Below are positions 1 through 5,435 of a DNA stretch of 6,671 bases, in pieces; positions within the stretch are counted from its first letter, which is position 1, and every line of letters begins with the position of its first letter. The stretch is from CALBPI01 sp039187375. GTDB taxonomy: Bacteria > Pseudomonadota > Gammaproteobacteria > Steroidobacterales > Woeseiaceae. The stretch is from assembly GCA_039187375.1 (NCBI GenBank), contig JBCCZN010000155.1, positions 1 to 6,671 of the forward strand, in the 5' to 3' direction. A program made the translations under genes and the position numbers. The notes beneath the pieces were generated by a model, which was given only the letters and a program-made list of their open reading frames with translations, ran no database searches and was not told where the DNA came from.

Positions 1-275
1 ATCGGGTAGCTGCCGTGATGAATCAACGCAAACACACTGCCGATAATCGTCGATGCGCTGGTGCCCTGAAATGAGTCGGTCACCATGATCGGATACACAT
101 TCGCCGGGATATAGGCAATGACGCCAGCGATCCAATAGGCCCAGACCGACTGCAAACTGCGCGGCTTGCGGGTGGCGGTGCTCGCACCACACAGCTGGCA
201 GTCCTCCCCTGGCTTGTCGGTCAATGACCCACACGCCTGACAGATCGCATAGCCTTGATCAATCGCCCGTTTCAT
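1..275 (-). CDS. PqiA/LetA-family membrane protein, C-terminal-type half (partial, runs off the left edge)
   Basis: Reading from the ATG at 275, 91 codons are visible before the window ends. A zinc-ribbon-like cysteine set opens the protein (C12-x2-C15 and C26-x2-C29). It is followed by a basic stretch (RKPRSLQ) and a first membrane segment (about 42-60) carrying AYIPANVYPIMVTD and then STIIGSV...HHGSYP. These closely resemble the second module of E. coli LetA (YebS)/PqiA, recalled as LYLPANILPIMVTD...STILAGV...EGSYP. LetA/PqiA proteins are inner-membrane partners of MCE-domain proteins (LetB/PqiB) thought to move lipid between the two membranes. The start overlaps the previous gene's stop as ATGA, and GAGGGA lies just upstream, which supports this start and translational coupling. 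The family assignment is firm. Whether it belongs to the Pqi or Let subfamily, and what it transports, cannot be told from this fragment. Confidence 0.9.
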   Translation of the reverse strand, partial: MKRAIDQGYAICQACGSLTDKPGEDCQLCGASTATRKPRSLQSVWAYWIAGVIAYIPANVYPIMVTDSFQGTSASTIIGSVFALIHHGSYP

Positions 276-907
276 CGTCCCTCGCGAATATAACGCCAGG
301 TGCTGTCACGACAGGCAGCGGTTGCACCCATCGTTAAAAAAATCACCAGCGCCGTCATGCCCCAGAACGCCGCGCCCAGACTGATGTCGACCAGCTCGCC
401 AACCTTCACCAGCGACACGATCACACCGATCATGAAAATATCAACCATCGACCACGGCTCGAGCACCTGCGCCAGCCTGGCCACCCGCGCGAACCAGCCG
501 CCGCCGGGCTTTTGCAGATACATCGCTGACGCCAGCGCCGCCATCAACACCGCACGCATCAACGGAAAACACAAGATCAACGCACCGGCGACAATCGCCA
601 GCGGATACATACCGTTTTGCCACAACACCGTGACCGCATCGATGACCGAAATCTGGTTATAGATACCGGCGCGTGCCATCGACATAAACGGATAACTGAC
701 CGCGACCAGGTAGACAATGACGCTGGCGATCATCAGTGCCAGCGTACGCTCAGCGTGGCGACGCTTGTGCGTCAACAAAGTCTGCCCGCATACACCACAG
801 CGTGCACGCTCGCCTTCCGCCAGATCTGGGCGCGCGTACAACGCATCACAGACCCGACAGGCCACCAGACGCTTGTTGAGATCGATGATGTGTTGACGAC
901 GTGACAT
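272..907 (-). CDS. PqiA/LetA-family membrane protein, N-terminal-type half
   Basis: This is a complete 211-residue protein. It opens with a zinc-ribbon-like motif, C17-x2-C20 and C37-x2-C40. Hydrophobic segments follow at roughly 54-76, 101-125, 152-173 and 177-198. Family signatures visible are SYPFMSMARAG (71-81), NGMYPLA (98-104) and WSMVDIFMIGVIVSLVKVG (152-170). Its motifs fit the first module of E. coli LetA/PqiA, while the next gene fits the second, so the roughly 420-residue E. coli protein is split into two genes here. The predicted role is an inner-membrane component working with an MCE-type lipid transport protein, with the gene for that protein probably beyond the left edge. It starts 8 bp after the SapC-family stop. 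No clear Shine-Dalgarno sequence precedes the ATG, so coupling to the upstream gene is likely. The gene name is left blank because PqiA and LetA cannot be separated from sequence alone. Confidence 0.92.
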   Translation of the reverse strand: MSRRQHIIDLNKRLVACRVCDALYARPDLAEGERARCGVCGQTLLTHKRRHAERTLALMIASVIVYLVAVSYPFMSMARAGIYNQISVIDAVTVLWQNGMYPLAIVAGALILCFPLMRAVLMAALASAMYLQKPGGGWFARVARLAQVLEPWSMVDIFMIGVIVSLVKVGELVDISLGAAFWGMTALVIFLTMGATAACRDSTWRYIREGR

Positions 908-915
908 GCGCGAGT

Positions 916-1689
916 CTATTGCACCGTTGTCTCGGCTTTGGGCTTTTCAATCTGCAGTTGAATCTGTTTGATCGATGGCTTGTCGCCGAGCTGGTTGTGT
1001 CGCTGCACAATACTGTTGACCTGGTTCAGTGACATCAACAACGCATGCGCGACCATTAAATAGCCCTTGCTGTTCATCTCCTCCAGCACCTCACCGGTCA
1101 GGCTTTTGAGCGCCTCTTCATCCACGGTATGCAATCCGGTGATCGTCTGATTCTGATCATTGCCATAGGTCACGTTGATGTTGACCGGGCGAATGGCATC
1201 GAGCTCGTTCAGCTTGGCCAGCATTTGTTGGGTCTGCATGTCGCGCGCAACGTCTCCTTCGAGCAACTCAATCGCGCGCTTCAAGAACGGCGCCTCGCCA
1301 CCGTCCTCGTCAAACAATGGATCGCCATCGTCTTTTGAGAAGTCCTCACTGTCTTCAACGATCCCGGCCGCATAGCCCTCTTTGGTGTTCGGCGCATTGA
1401 CCAGCAACACCGGATAGGTTTGCAAAGTCGTGGGAATCCACGCCGCGCGCCAGCCTTGATCATCGACGAACAGACTCTCACCGGGTGTCACGCTGGCCAT
1501 CGCCGACAACAACAGCTGTCCGGTGTCCTGATGTTTGTTGATGAAGACCGGCATATCGGATGCCGCGATACCGACTTCCACAGCGCGCACATTGAGAATG
1601 TGTTGTTTGGCAGCAAAGCGGGTGGCGCAATTCTTGACCACTTTGAACTCGCGGTGCTTCTCGCGATCGAGGGCGACAATCTGAGGCAT
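916..1689 (-). CDS. SapC-family protein (function unknown)
   Basis: This 257-residue protein begins MPQIVALDREKH. The start at 1689 was chosen because SapC-family homology begins exactly there and an AGGA lies 10 nt upstream (minus strand of 1700-1703). The frame stays open to 1947, but the added 86 residues lack family character and would overlap the divergent flavodoxin gene. Family features are the N-terminal LDREKHREFKV (7-17), SVTPGESLFVDDQGWRAAWIP (66-86) followed by TYPVLLV (91-97), and a C-terminal conserved block around 138-235. A very acidic insert (EDSEDFSKDDGDPLFDEDGG, 112-131) sits mid-protein, and the tail from 236 is rich in lysine and glutamine. No signal peptide or membrane segment is apparent, so it is probably cytoplasmic. 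The family is named after a Campylobacter S-layer-related protein, but its biochemical role is not established. It heads the operon with the two PqiA/LetA halves. Confidence 0.87.
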   Translation of the reverse strand: MPQIVALDREKHREFKVVKNCATRFAAKQHILNVRAVEVGIAASDMPVFINKHQDTGQLLLSAMASVTPGESLFVDDQGWRAAWIPTTLQTYPVLLVNAPNTKEGYAAGIVEDSEDFSKDDGDPLFDEDGGEAPFLKRAIELLEGDVARDMQTQQMLAKLNELDAIRPVNINVTYGNDQNQTITGLHTVDEEALKSLTGEVLEEMNSKGYLMVAHALLMSLNQVNSIVQRHNQLGDKPSIKQIQLQIEKPKAETTVQ

Positions 1690-1727
1690 TGGGGTGCGAT
1701 CCTGTACAAAAAAAACGGTGGCCTGCG

Positions 1728-1733
1728 ATTGTA
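1728..1733 (-). promoter_or_regulatory. Candidate -10 box for the sapC-pqiA operon
   Basis: On the minus strand this reads TACAAT, five of six matches to the sigma-70 consensus, 38 nt upstream of the SapC-family start codon. No good -35 hexamer is found at 16-18 bp spacing, so this is a weak call based on one box and its position. Confidence 0.25.
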
Positions 1734-1772
1734 TCGCCTCGCGTTGGCGGATTGGCGAGAAGATGTCATACA

Positions 1773-1803
1773 GTGTCGGCTGGCCGGGTCCGATACCCGA
1801 CAC
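1773..1803. repeat. Inverted repeat in the sapC/flavodoxin divergent spacer
   Basis: GTGTCGG at 1773-1779 is matched by its exact reverse complement CCGACAC at 1797-1803, with 17 bp between them. A second, mutually exclusive small hairpin lies inside: CGGGT (1785-1789), loop CCGAT, ACCCG (1795-1799). The repeat ends 24 bp before the flavodoxin-family start codon, so it could be an operator or a structure in that gene's leader. It is short enough in GC-rich DNA that chance is a real possibility. Confidence 0.4.
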
Positions 1804-1815
1804 CGAGACACTGAT

Positions 1816-1820
1816 GGGGA
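1816..1820 (+). promoter_or_regulatory. Ribosome binding site of the flavodoxin-family gene
   Basis: GGGGA lies 7 nt before the ATG at 1828. It decides the start: the frame is open back to 1420, but everything before 1828 is antisense to the SapC-family gene or lies in the intergenic spacer, and lacks flavodoxin-fold character. Confidence 0.6.
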
Positions 1821-1827
1821 AACTCAA

Positions 1828-2586
1828 ATGACTGAACAACTGAAGAACATTACAGAACATCAATGCCAAAAGCCGCCAGCCAAGTACGACGATCTCAGCG
1901 CATTGATGCTCAACTGCACGCTGACACGCAGTCCAAACCTGTCGCACACCGAGGGATTGTTACAAATAGCCGAACAGATCTTTCAGGCAAACGGGGTAAA
2001 GACCGAGATCTTGAGACCGGTGGATTTCGAGATTCCCGCAGGTCTTGAGCAGGATTACGCCGGACGCGACCGCTACGAGACCGACGACTGGCCGTCGATT
2101 CAGAAAAAAATCGATGCCTGCGACATCCTGATCATCGGCACCTCAGTATGGCTGGGCGAAAAGAGTTCGGTCTGCAACCGCGTGCTCGAGCGCATGTATG
2201 GCTACACCCACAGTTTCAATGACAAAGGGCAATACCGTGATTACGGAAAAGTCGGTGCAACGCTGATCACTGGCAATGAAGACGGCGTTAAGCACTGCGC
2301 GATGAGTATTCTGTTTTCACTCTCGCACATTGGCTATACGGTGCCACCGCAAGCCGATGCGGGCTGGATGGGCGAAGCCGGCCCGGGGCCGTCTTATCGC
2401 GATCCGGGCTCAGGTGGCCCCGAAAACGACTTCACCAATCGCAACACCACATTCCTGGTCTGGAACTGCCTGCACATGGCCCGCATGCTGAAAGATCAGG
2501 GCGGTATCCCGGCGCATGGCAATCTGCCCGAGGCCTGGGACGCCGGTTGTAAAACCGACTTCCACAGCCCCGAGCACAAACGCTAG
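1828..2586 (+). CDS. Flavodoxin-family protein / NADPH-dependent FMN reductase-like
   Basis: This 252-residue protein has a flavodoxin-like fold of the NAD(P)H-dependent FMN reductase type. Strand beta-1 and the phosphate-binding loop are visible as LMLNCTLTRSPNLSHTEGLL (26-45), where the Ser/Thr/Asn-rich loop would hold the FMN phosphate. Next come an alternating helix and strand with DWPSIQKKIDACDILIIGTSVWLGEKSSVCNRVLERM (87-123), in which TSVWLG would contact the isoalloxazine ring, and KVGATLITGNEDG (141-153). The C-terminal part (170-252), with GWMGEAGPGPSY and a histidine/asparagine-containing helix, is typical of a longer subgroup often annotated only as flavodoxin family protein. It is presumably a cytoplasmic FMN-dependent oxidoreductase. 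The electron acceptor is unknown. It is transcribed divergently from the SapC operon and convergently with the SulP gene, sharing a 4-bp CTAG overlap with the latter's stop. Confidence 0.88.
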   Translation: MTEQLKNITEHQCQKPPAKYDDLSALMLNCTLTRSPNLSHTEGLLQIAEQIFQANGVKTEILRPVDFEIPAGLEQDYAGRDRYETDDWPSIQKKIDACDILIIGTSVWLGEKSSVCNRVLERMYGYTHSFNDKGQYRDYGKVGATLITGNEDGVKHCAMSILFSLSHIGYTVPPQADAGWMGEAGPGPSYRDPGSGGPENDFTNRNTTFLVWNCLHMARMLKDQGGIPAHGNLPEAWDAGCKTDFHSPEHKR

Positions 2587-4256
2587 CTCGCCTGCGCAGA
2601 CCCATCCGCGTCGTCGTTGGCGGCCGACTTGTCGCCGCTTACCAACGCCACGGCGGCGCGGATTGCGCTGATGCGATCATCGTAGGCAGTGCCCTCCGGC
2701 AGGCAGTGATCCGCATCCATACTCGACAGCACACTGGCGACGTTGTCGCTGATACCGGTTGTGAAAATCACGCGTCCGGCCTGCTTGGCATCACAGATCA
2801 CCGTCTCGATGGCGCGCGCGGCCGAGATGTCCAGGAACGGCACCCGTGAGAAGTCCAGCACCATTGCATTGGTGTTGGGCTTCACGTGTTCATTGACGTG
2901 CATGCCAAAGTCCGCAGCCGCACCGAATGACAACGGACCACCGAAATCAAACAACGTGACCTTGCCCTTGACCGAATCGAGCAAACCCTCTTCCTCTTCG
3001 GTCAGTGTGGTCGGGTTACCGAGCTTGGCGGCCTTAAGCTGCTCATCTGCCAGTTGCTTGACGAAGGCCAATGCTGCCAGTGCGACACCTGCGAGTACCG
3101 CGGTGATCAGATCGACGAAGACGGTCAGACCGAGCACCAAGGCCATCAGGATCAGGTCCCAACGCGGGCCTTTGTGGGCGCGCTTGATGTAGTTGACGTC
3201 GATGATGTCCCAGCCGACCTTGATCAGGATACCGGCCAGCACCGCGTGCGGGATCAGTCGTGCCAGGCCCGACAACGCGATGATGATGATGAACAGCACC
3301 ACCCCGTGCAGCATGCCAGACAACTTGGTCGATCCGCCGGTACGGATATTAACGACGGTTCGCATCGTTGCACCGGCGCCCGGAATCGCGCCGAACAGGC
3401 CCGCCAGCGTGTTGCCGATACCCTGACCGATCAGCTCTTTGTCCGAGTCATGACGCGTGCGCGTCATATTGTCGGCGACCAGCGAGGTCAACAAGCTATC
3501 AATCGCACCCAGCACCGCGAGAATCAGCGCCGCCTCCATGATGATCAACATCGTGTCGGTGCTTTCAGGCAACGACGGCATGACAAACTGCGGGAAGCCG
3601 GTCGGGATGTCACCGAGGATCGGCGCACCGCTCAAGAACAGGCTCAACACCGTGCCGATAATCAACGCCGCCAGCGCGCCCGGCACGATTTTGCCAAGCT
3701 TCGCAGGCCAGAAGAAGATCGTCACCAGCGTTACAACGCCAATAATCAAGGCGTTGATGTTCGGATCCATCACTGCACCGGGAATCGCGGTGAGCGCCGG
3801 AATCGTGCCGCCACCTTCGGGCTCATGACCGAACAGGCGCGAGAGTTGCAGCGCAATAATGATCACGCCGATACCGCTCATGAAACCGGAGATGACCGGA
3901 TACGGCACCAGGCGGATGTATTGCCCGAACCGGAACACGCCGAGACCGATCTGCATCAAACCGGCCAGCACCACCGATGCGAAGATCAGCGACAGGCCGT
4001 AACCGCCAGCGGTCAGATCGGCGAATACACCGGCAAACACAACGACCATCGGACCGGTCGGGCCGGAGATCTGAGAGCCGGTGCCGCCGAACAACGAGGC
4101 GAAGAAACCAACAAAAATCGCACCCCAGATACCGGCGATCGGGCCAGCGCCCGAGGCCTCACCGAATGCCAGCGCGAGCGGCAGCGCAACAATACCGGCG
4201 GTCAGTCCGCCATAGATGTCACCGCGCAAATTGGAGAAATCAAAGAACTTGCTCAT
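2583..4256 (-). CDS. SulP/SLC26-family anion transporter, BicA-like (probable bicarbonate transporter)
   Basis: This 557-residue protein has a SulP transmembrane domain (about 10-400) and a cytoplasmic STAS domain (about 432-541), close to the 566 residues recalled for cyanobacterial BicA. The N-terminus (LRGDIYGGLTAGIVALPLALAFG, 10-32), the GPTGPM motif (65-70) and the block AIDSLLTSLVADNMTRTRH...DKELIGQG follow BicA almost residue for residue. T67, D253 and T257 correspond to BicA T69, D258 and T262, recalled as ion-binding or function-critical. This suggests Na+-dependent bicarbonate uptake at the inner membrane. Sulfate or another inorganic anion is the alternative. In the STAS domain, S478 (VPFLDISAARA) occupies the place of the regulatory Ser/Thr. 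An AGGA lies 5 nt before the start. The gene follows arsR by 38 bp, without a separate promoter that I can see. Family is near certain; substrate is inferred. Confidence 0.93.
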   Translation of the reverse strand: MSKFFDFSNLRGDIYGGLTAGIVALPLALAFGEASGAGPIAGIWGAIFVGFFASLFGGTGSQISGPTGPMVVVFAGVFADLTAGGYGLSLIFASVVLAGLMQIGLGVFRFGQYIRLVPYPVISGFMSGIGVIIIALQLSRLFGHEPEGGGTIPALTAIPGAVMDPNINALIIGVVTLVTIFFWPAKLGKIVPGALAALIIGTVLSLFLSGAPILGDIPTGFPQFVMPSLPESTDTMLIIMEAALILAVLGAIDSLLTSLVADNMTRTRHDSDKELIGQGIGNTLAGLFGAIPGAGATMRTVVNIRTGGSTKLSGMLHGVVLFIIIIALSGLARLIPHAVLAGILIKVGWDIIDVNYIKRAHKGPRWDLILMALVLGLTVFVDLITAVLAGVALAALAFVKQLADEQLKAAKLGNPTTLTEEEEGLLDSVKGKVTLFDFGGPLSFGAAADFGMHVNEHVKPNTNAMVLDFSRVPFLDISAARAIETVICDAKQAGRVIFTTGISDNVASVLSSMDADHCLPEGTAYDDRISAIRAAVALVSGDKSAANDDADGSAQAS

Positions 4257-4270
4257 CTCAATCCTTTAAC

Positions 4271-4288
4271 GACCGCTTGATTGCGGTC
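4271..4288 (-). repeat. Perfect hairpin between arsR and the SulP gene
   Basis: The site is a 6-bp perfect stem (GACCGC / GCGGTC) with a 6-nt loop. It lies after the ArsR stop and 5 nt upstream of the AGGA ribosome binding site of the transporter (minus strand of 4262-4265). There is no U-tract, so it is not a standard terminator. It could stabilise or process the mRNA, or tune translation of the transporter. Confidence 0.5.
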
Positions 4289-4294
4289 AAATGG

Positions 4295-4660
4295 TTAGCC
4301 GGTCTCGTCGGCCTGGTTGTCTAACCAGAGCGCACGAGCCGATTGAATTTCCGAGGTGGACACGCCCGACAGGCGCCCCTCGATAAACACCAACCCCGCA
4401 ACAATCCATTGTGCGATTTCAGGCTGGGTCAGGTGATAGAAGTGGTGCCTGCCGTCCCTGCGTTCTTCAACAATTCGATGCGCACGCAACAATGACAAAT
4501 GCTGCGACACTCGCGAGCCCGATAGTTCGAGCTGTGTGGCGAGTGAATTCACATCGTATTCCTGTTTGCGCAGCTCCTCGATCATCCGAATGCGATCCGG
4601 ATGCGCGATGAGCTTGAAGATATCCGCCAGCTCCTTGGCGACTAGTTGTCTGCTTGGCAT
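4295..4660 (-). CDS. ArsR-family winged-helix transcriptional regulator, cysteine-free
   Basis: This 121-residue protein has the size and layout of ArsR/SmtB repressors. The sequence ADIFKLIAHPDRIRMIEELRKQEYDVNSLATQLELSGSRVSQHLSLLRAHRIVEERRDGRHHFYHL runs over about 12-77. It contains the recognition helix (SGSRVSQHLSLLRAH, 47-61) and a beta-wing (VEERRDGRHHFYHL). A C-terminal helix (79-95) would give dimerisation. There is no cysteine anywhere, so thiol-based metal, arsenite or sulfane-sulfur sensing as in ArsR, CadC or BigR/SqrR is excluded. A histidine/acidic metal site remains possible (H20, H54, H61, H72, H73, H76). It sits directly upstream of the SulP gene in the same orientation and has a promoter with an adjacent palindrome, so autoregulation and control of the transporter are likely. 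The effector is unknown. The Shine-Dalgarno sequence is poor (GAG about 9 nt upstream). Confidence 0.93.
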   Translation of the reverse strand: MPSRQLVAKELADIFKLIAHPDRIRMIEELRKQEYDVNSLATQLELSGSRVSQHLSLLRAHRIVEERRDGRHHFYHLTQPEIAQWIVAGLVFIEGRLSGVSTSEIQSARALWLDNQADETG

Positions 4661-4670
4661 TTACACGTCT

Positions 4671-4698
4671 CTACGTCTGCAAGTATTTGCAGGCGTAG
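4671..4698. promoter_or_regulatory. Probable ArsR operator (28-bp palindrome)
   Basis: On the minus strand the left arm is CTACGCCTGCAA, the centre ATAC, and the right arm TTGCAGACGTAG. The arms are 12 bp each with a single mismatch. The palindrome begins 1 bp after the -10 box and would cover about -6 to +23 of the arsR-sulP transcript, where a bound ArsR dimer would block initiation. On the start-codon side an extra ACGTCT (4665-4670) repeats the ACGTCT inside the arm (4673-4678). Binding by this ArsR is inferred from position and symmetry. Confidence 0.75.
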
Positions 4699-4699
4699 G

Positions 4700-4728
4700 A
4701 TCATCTAAATAAAACTAACTAGTGTCAA
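4700..4728 (-). promoter_or_regulatory. Sigma-70-like promoter of arsR-sulP
   Basis: The minus strand has a perfect TTGACA (4728-4723), then a 17-bp AT-rich spacer, then GATGAT (4705-4700, four of six matches). The predicted start is near 4693, giving a leader of about 33 nt before the ArsR ATG. A second TCTTGA, equal to the one overlapping the -35 box, lies 14 bp further upstream (4739-4744). Confidence 0.7.
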
Positions 4729-4770
4729 GATTTTTCGATCAAGACCTGATTTTCGTCTAGTTTTTGTCTG

Positions 4771-5349
4771 CTATTTTTGTAGCCAAATCTCGTCAATAGG
4801 CTTGCGTGGCGTCGGCTTCTCGCGCTCCTGCAGCATCTCTGGCAGGCGCTCCGGGTCTCCAATCGAGCCCAGCGTGAACGCACAGACCACCTCGATCTGC
4901 TCGCGGTCAATATCCAGCGCCTCATACACCGCATCGAAGTGCACACCCGCCATGCCGTGCGCATACAGGCCGAGTTTGCGCGCCTGCATATTCATGGCCA
5001 TCCAGGCCGCGCCCGCATCGAACACCGCCCAGCCATTCGGATTGCCATTCGCAGCATGTGTCTTGAAGGCACCAATCACACCGATCACGGGCGCCTGCTT
5101 GGCCCAGACCTGATTGCCCTCGACGAGCAGCTCCAGAAATTGCGCATGGGTCTCTTCGTTGCTGGTCCAGAATCGCCACGGCTGCTCGTTAAAGCACGAC
5201 GGCGACCAGCGTGCCGCTTCGATCACCAACGCCAGATCGTCGGCGTTCACCGGCGTCTCGGCATAGGCGCGCGGCGACCAGCGCTGATGAAACAGGGCAT
5301 CCAGGCTCGGATGCGGATCGCGTTGTGAGAAGTCGATGTGCTCACTCAT
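4771..5349 (-). CDS. Nitroreductase-family FMN-dependent oxidoreductase
   Basis: This 192-residue protein has the usual length of small nitroreductase-fold enzymes. Visible signatures are the FMN-phosphate motif HQRWSPRAY (21-29), EAARWSPSCFNEQPWRF (44-60), the central helix DAGAAWMAMNMQARKLGLYAHGMAG (111-135), TLGSIGDPERLP (159-170) and the C-terminal REKPTPRKPIDEIW (176-189), whose basic residues typically complete the FMN site. Such enzymes use NAD(P)H to reduce nitroaromatics, quinones or other electrophiles as homodimers in the cytoplasm; the physiological substrate is not predictable. AAGGA lies 8 nt upstream of the ATG at 5349 and supports that start. It is divergent from transaldolase and lies 110 bp upstream of arsR on the same strand. 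No terminator hairpin is evident after its stop, so some read-through into arsR-sulP is possible. Confidence 0.92.
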   Translation of the reverse strand: MSEHIDFSQRDPHPSLDALFHQRWSPRAYAETPVNADDLALVIEAARWSPSCFNEQPWRFWTSNEETHAQFLELLVEGNQVWAKQAPVIGVIGAFKTHAANGNPNGWAVFDAGAAWMAMNMQARKLGLYAHGMAGVHFDAVYEALDIDREQIEVVCAFTLGSIGDPERLPEMLQEREKPTPRKPIDEIWLQK

Positions 5350-5373
5350 GGGGTGCGTCCTTTTCGTATCGAA

Positions 5374-5403
5374 TTGAGGGCGCGCTAGTGTACCGGCTAC
5401 ACT
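5374..5403 (+). promoter_or_regulatory. Candidate promoter of the transaldolase gene
   Basis: TTGAGG (5374-5379) and TACACT (5398-5403) are separated by 18 bp, each matching four of six consensus positions. The expected start near 5410 would give a leader of about 26 nt. The -10 hexamer is the right inner arm of the 31-bp palindrome. Confidence 0.45.
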
Positions 5404-5410
5404 CGCGCGC
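5380..5410. promoter_or_regulatory. 31-bp palindrome in the nitroreductase/transaldolase divergent spacer
   Basis: The left arm is GCGCGCTAGTGTA (5380-5392), the centre CCGGC, and the right arm TACACTCGCGCGC (5398-5410). The 13-bp arms differ at one position. The inner six bases of both arms give TACACT when read outwards, so each strand has a candidate -10 box in mirror arrangement. It may be an operator for a dimeric regulator or simply a symmetric bidirectional promoter. Confidence 0.6.
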
Positions 5411-5416
5411 AGTCAC
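5387..5416 (-). promoter_or_regulatory. Candidate promoter of the nitroreductase gene
   Basis: On the minus strand GTGACT (5416-5411) and TACACT (5392-5387) are 18 bp apart, each with four of six consensus matches. The predicted start near 5380 leaves a leader of about 30 nt containing the AAGGA ribosome binding site. Confidence 0.4.
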
Positions 5417-5435
5417 ACACTTACGGACACCCCGC

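Noticed and set aside
1420..1827. N-terminal extension of the flavodoxin-family gene
   Set aside because: It overlaps the SapC-family coding region on the other strand, has no family similarity, and a good ribosome binding site precedes the ATG at 1828.
1690..1947. N-terminal extension of the SapC-family gene
   Set aside because: SapC homology begins at the Met at 1689, and the extension would run into the divergent flavodoxin gene.
3054..4280. Long plus-strand open frame of 408 codons opposite the SulP gene
   Set aside because: Its translation is rich in Arg, Gln, His and Asp with no domain-like pattern, as expected for the antisense of a GC-rich membrane-protein gene. The minus-strand frame is a full BicA-like protein.
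4729..4770. AT-rich stretch with T runs after the nitroreductase stop, considered as a terminator
   Set aside because: Only a 4-bp AGAC/GTCT stem could be drawn, and the T run lies on the strand with no upstream gene, so it does not support termination of the nitroreductase transcript.
5211..5435. N-terminal extension of transaldolase
   Set aside because: It is antisense to the nitroreductase N-terminus, and the start at 5436 reproduces the TalB N-terminus and length.
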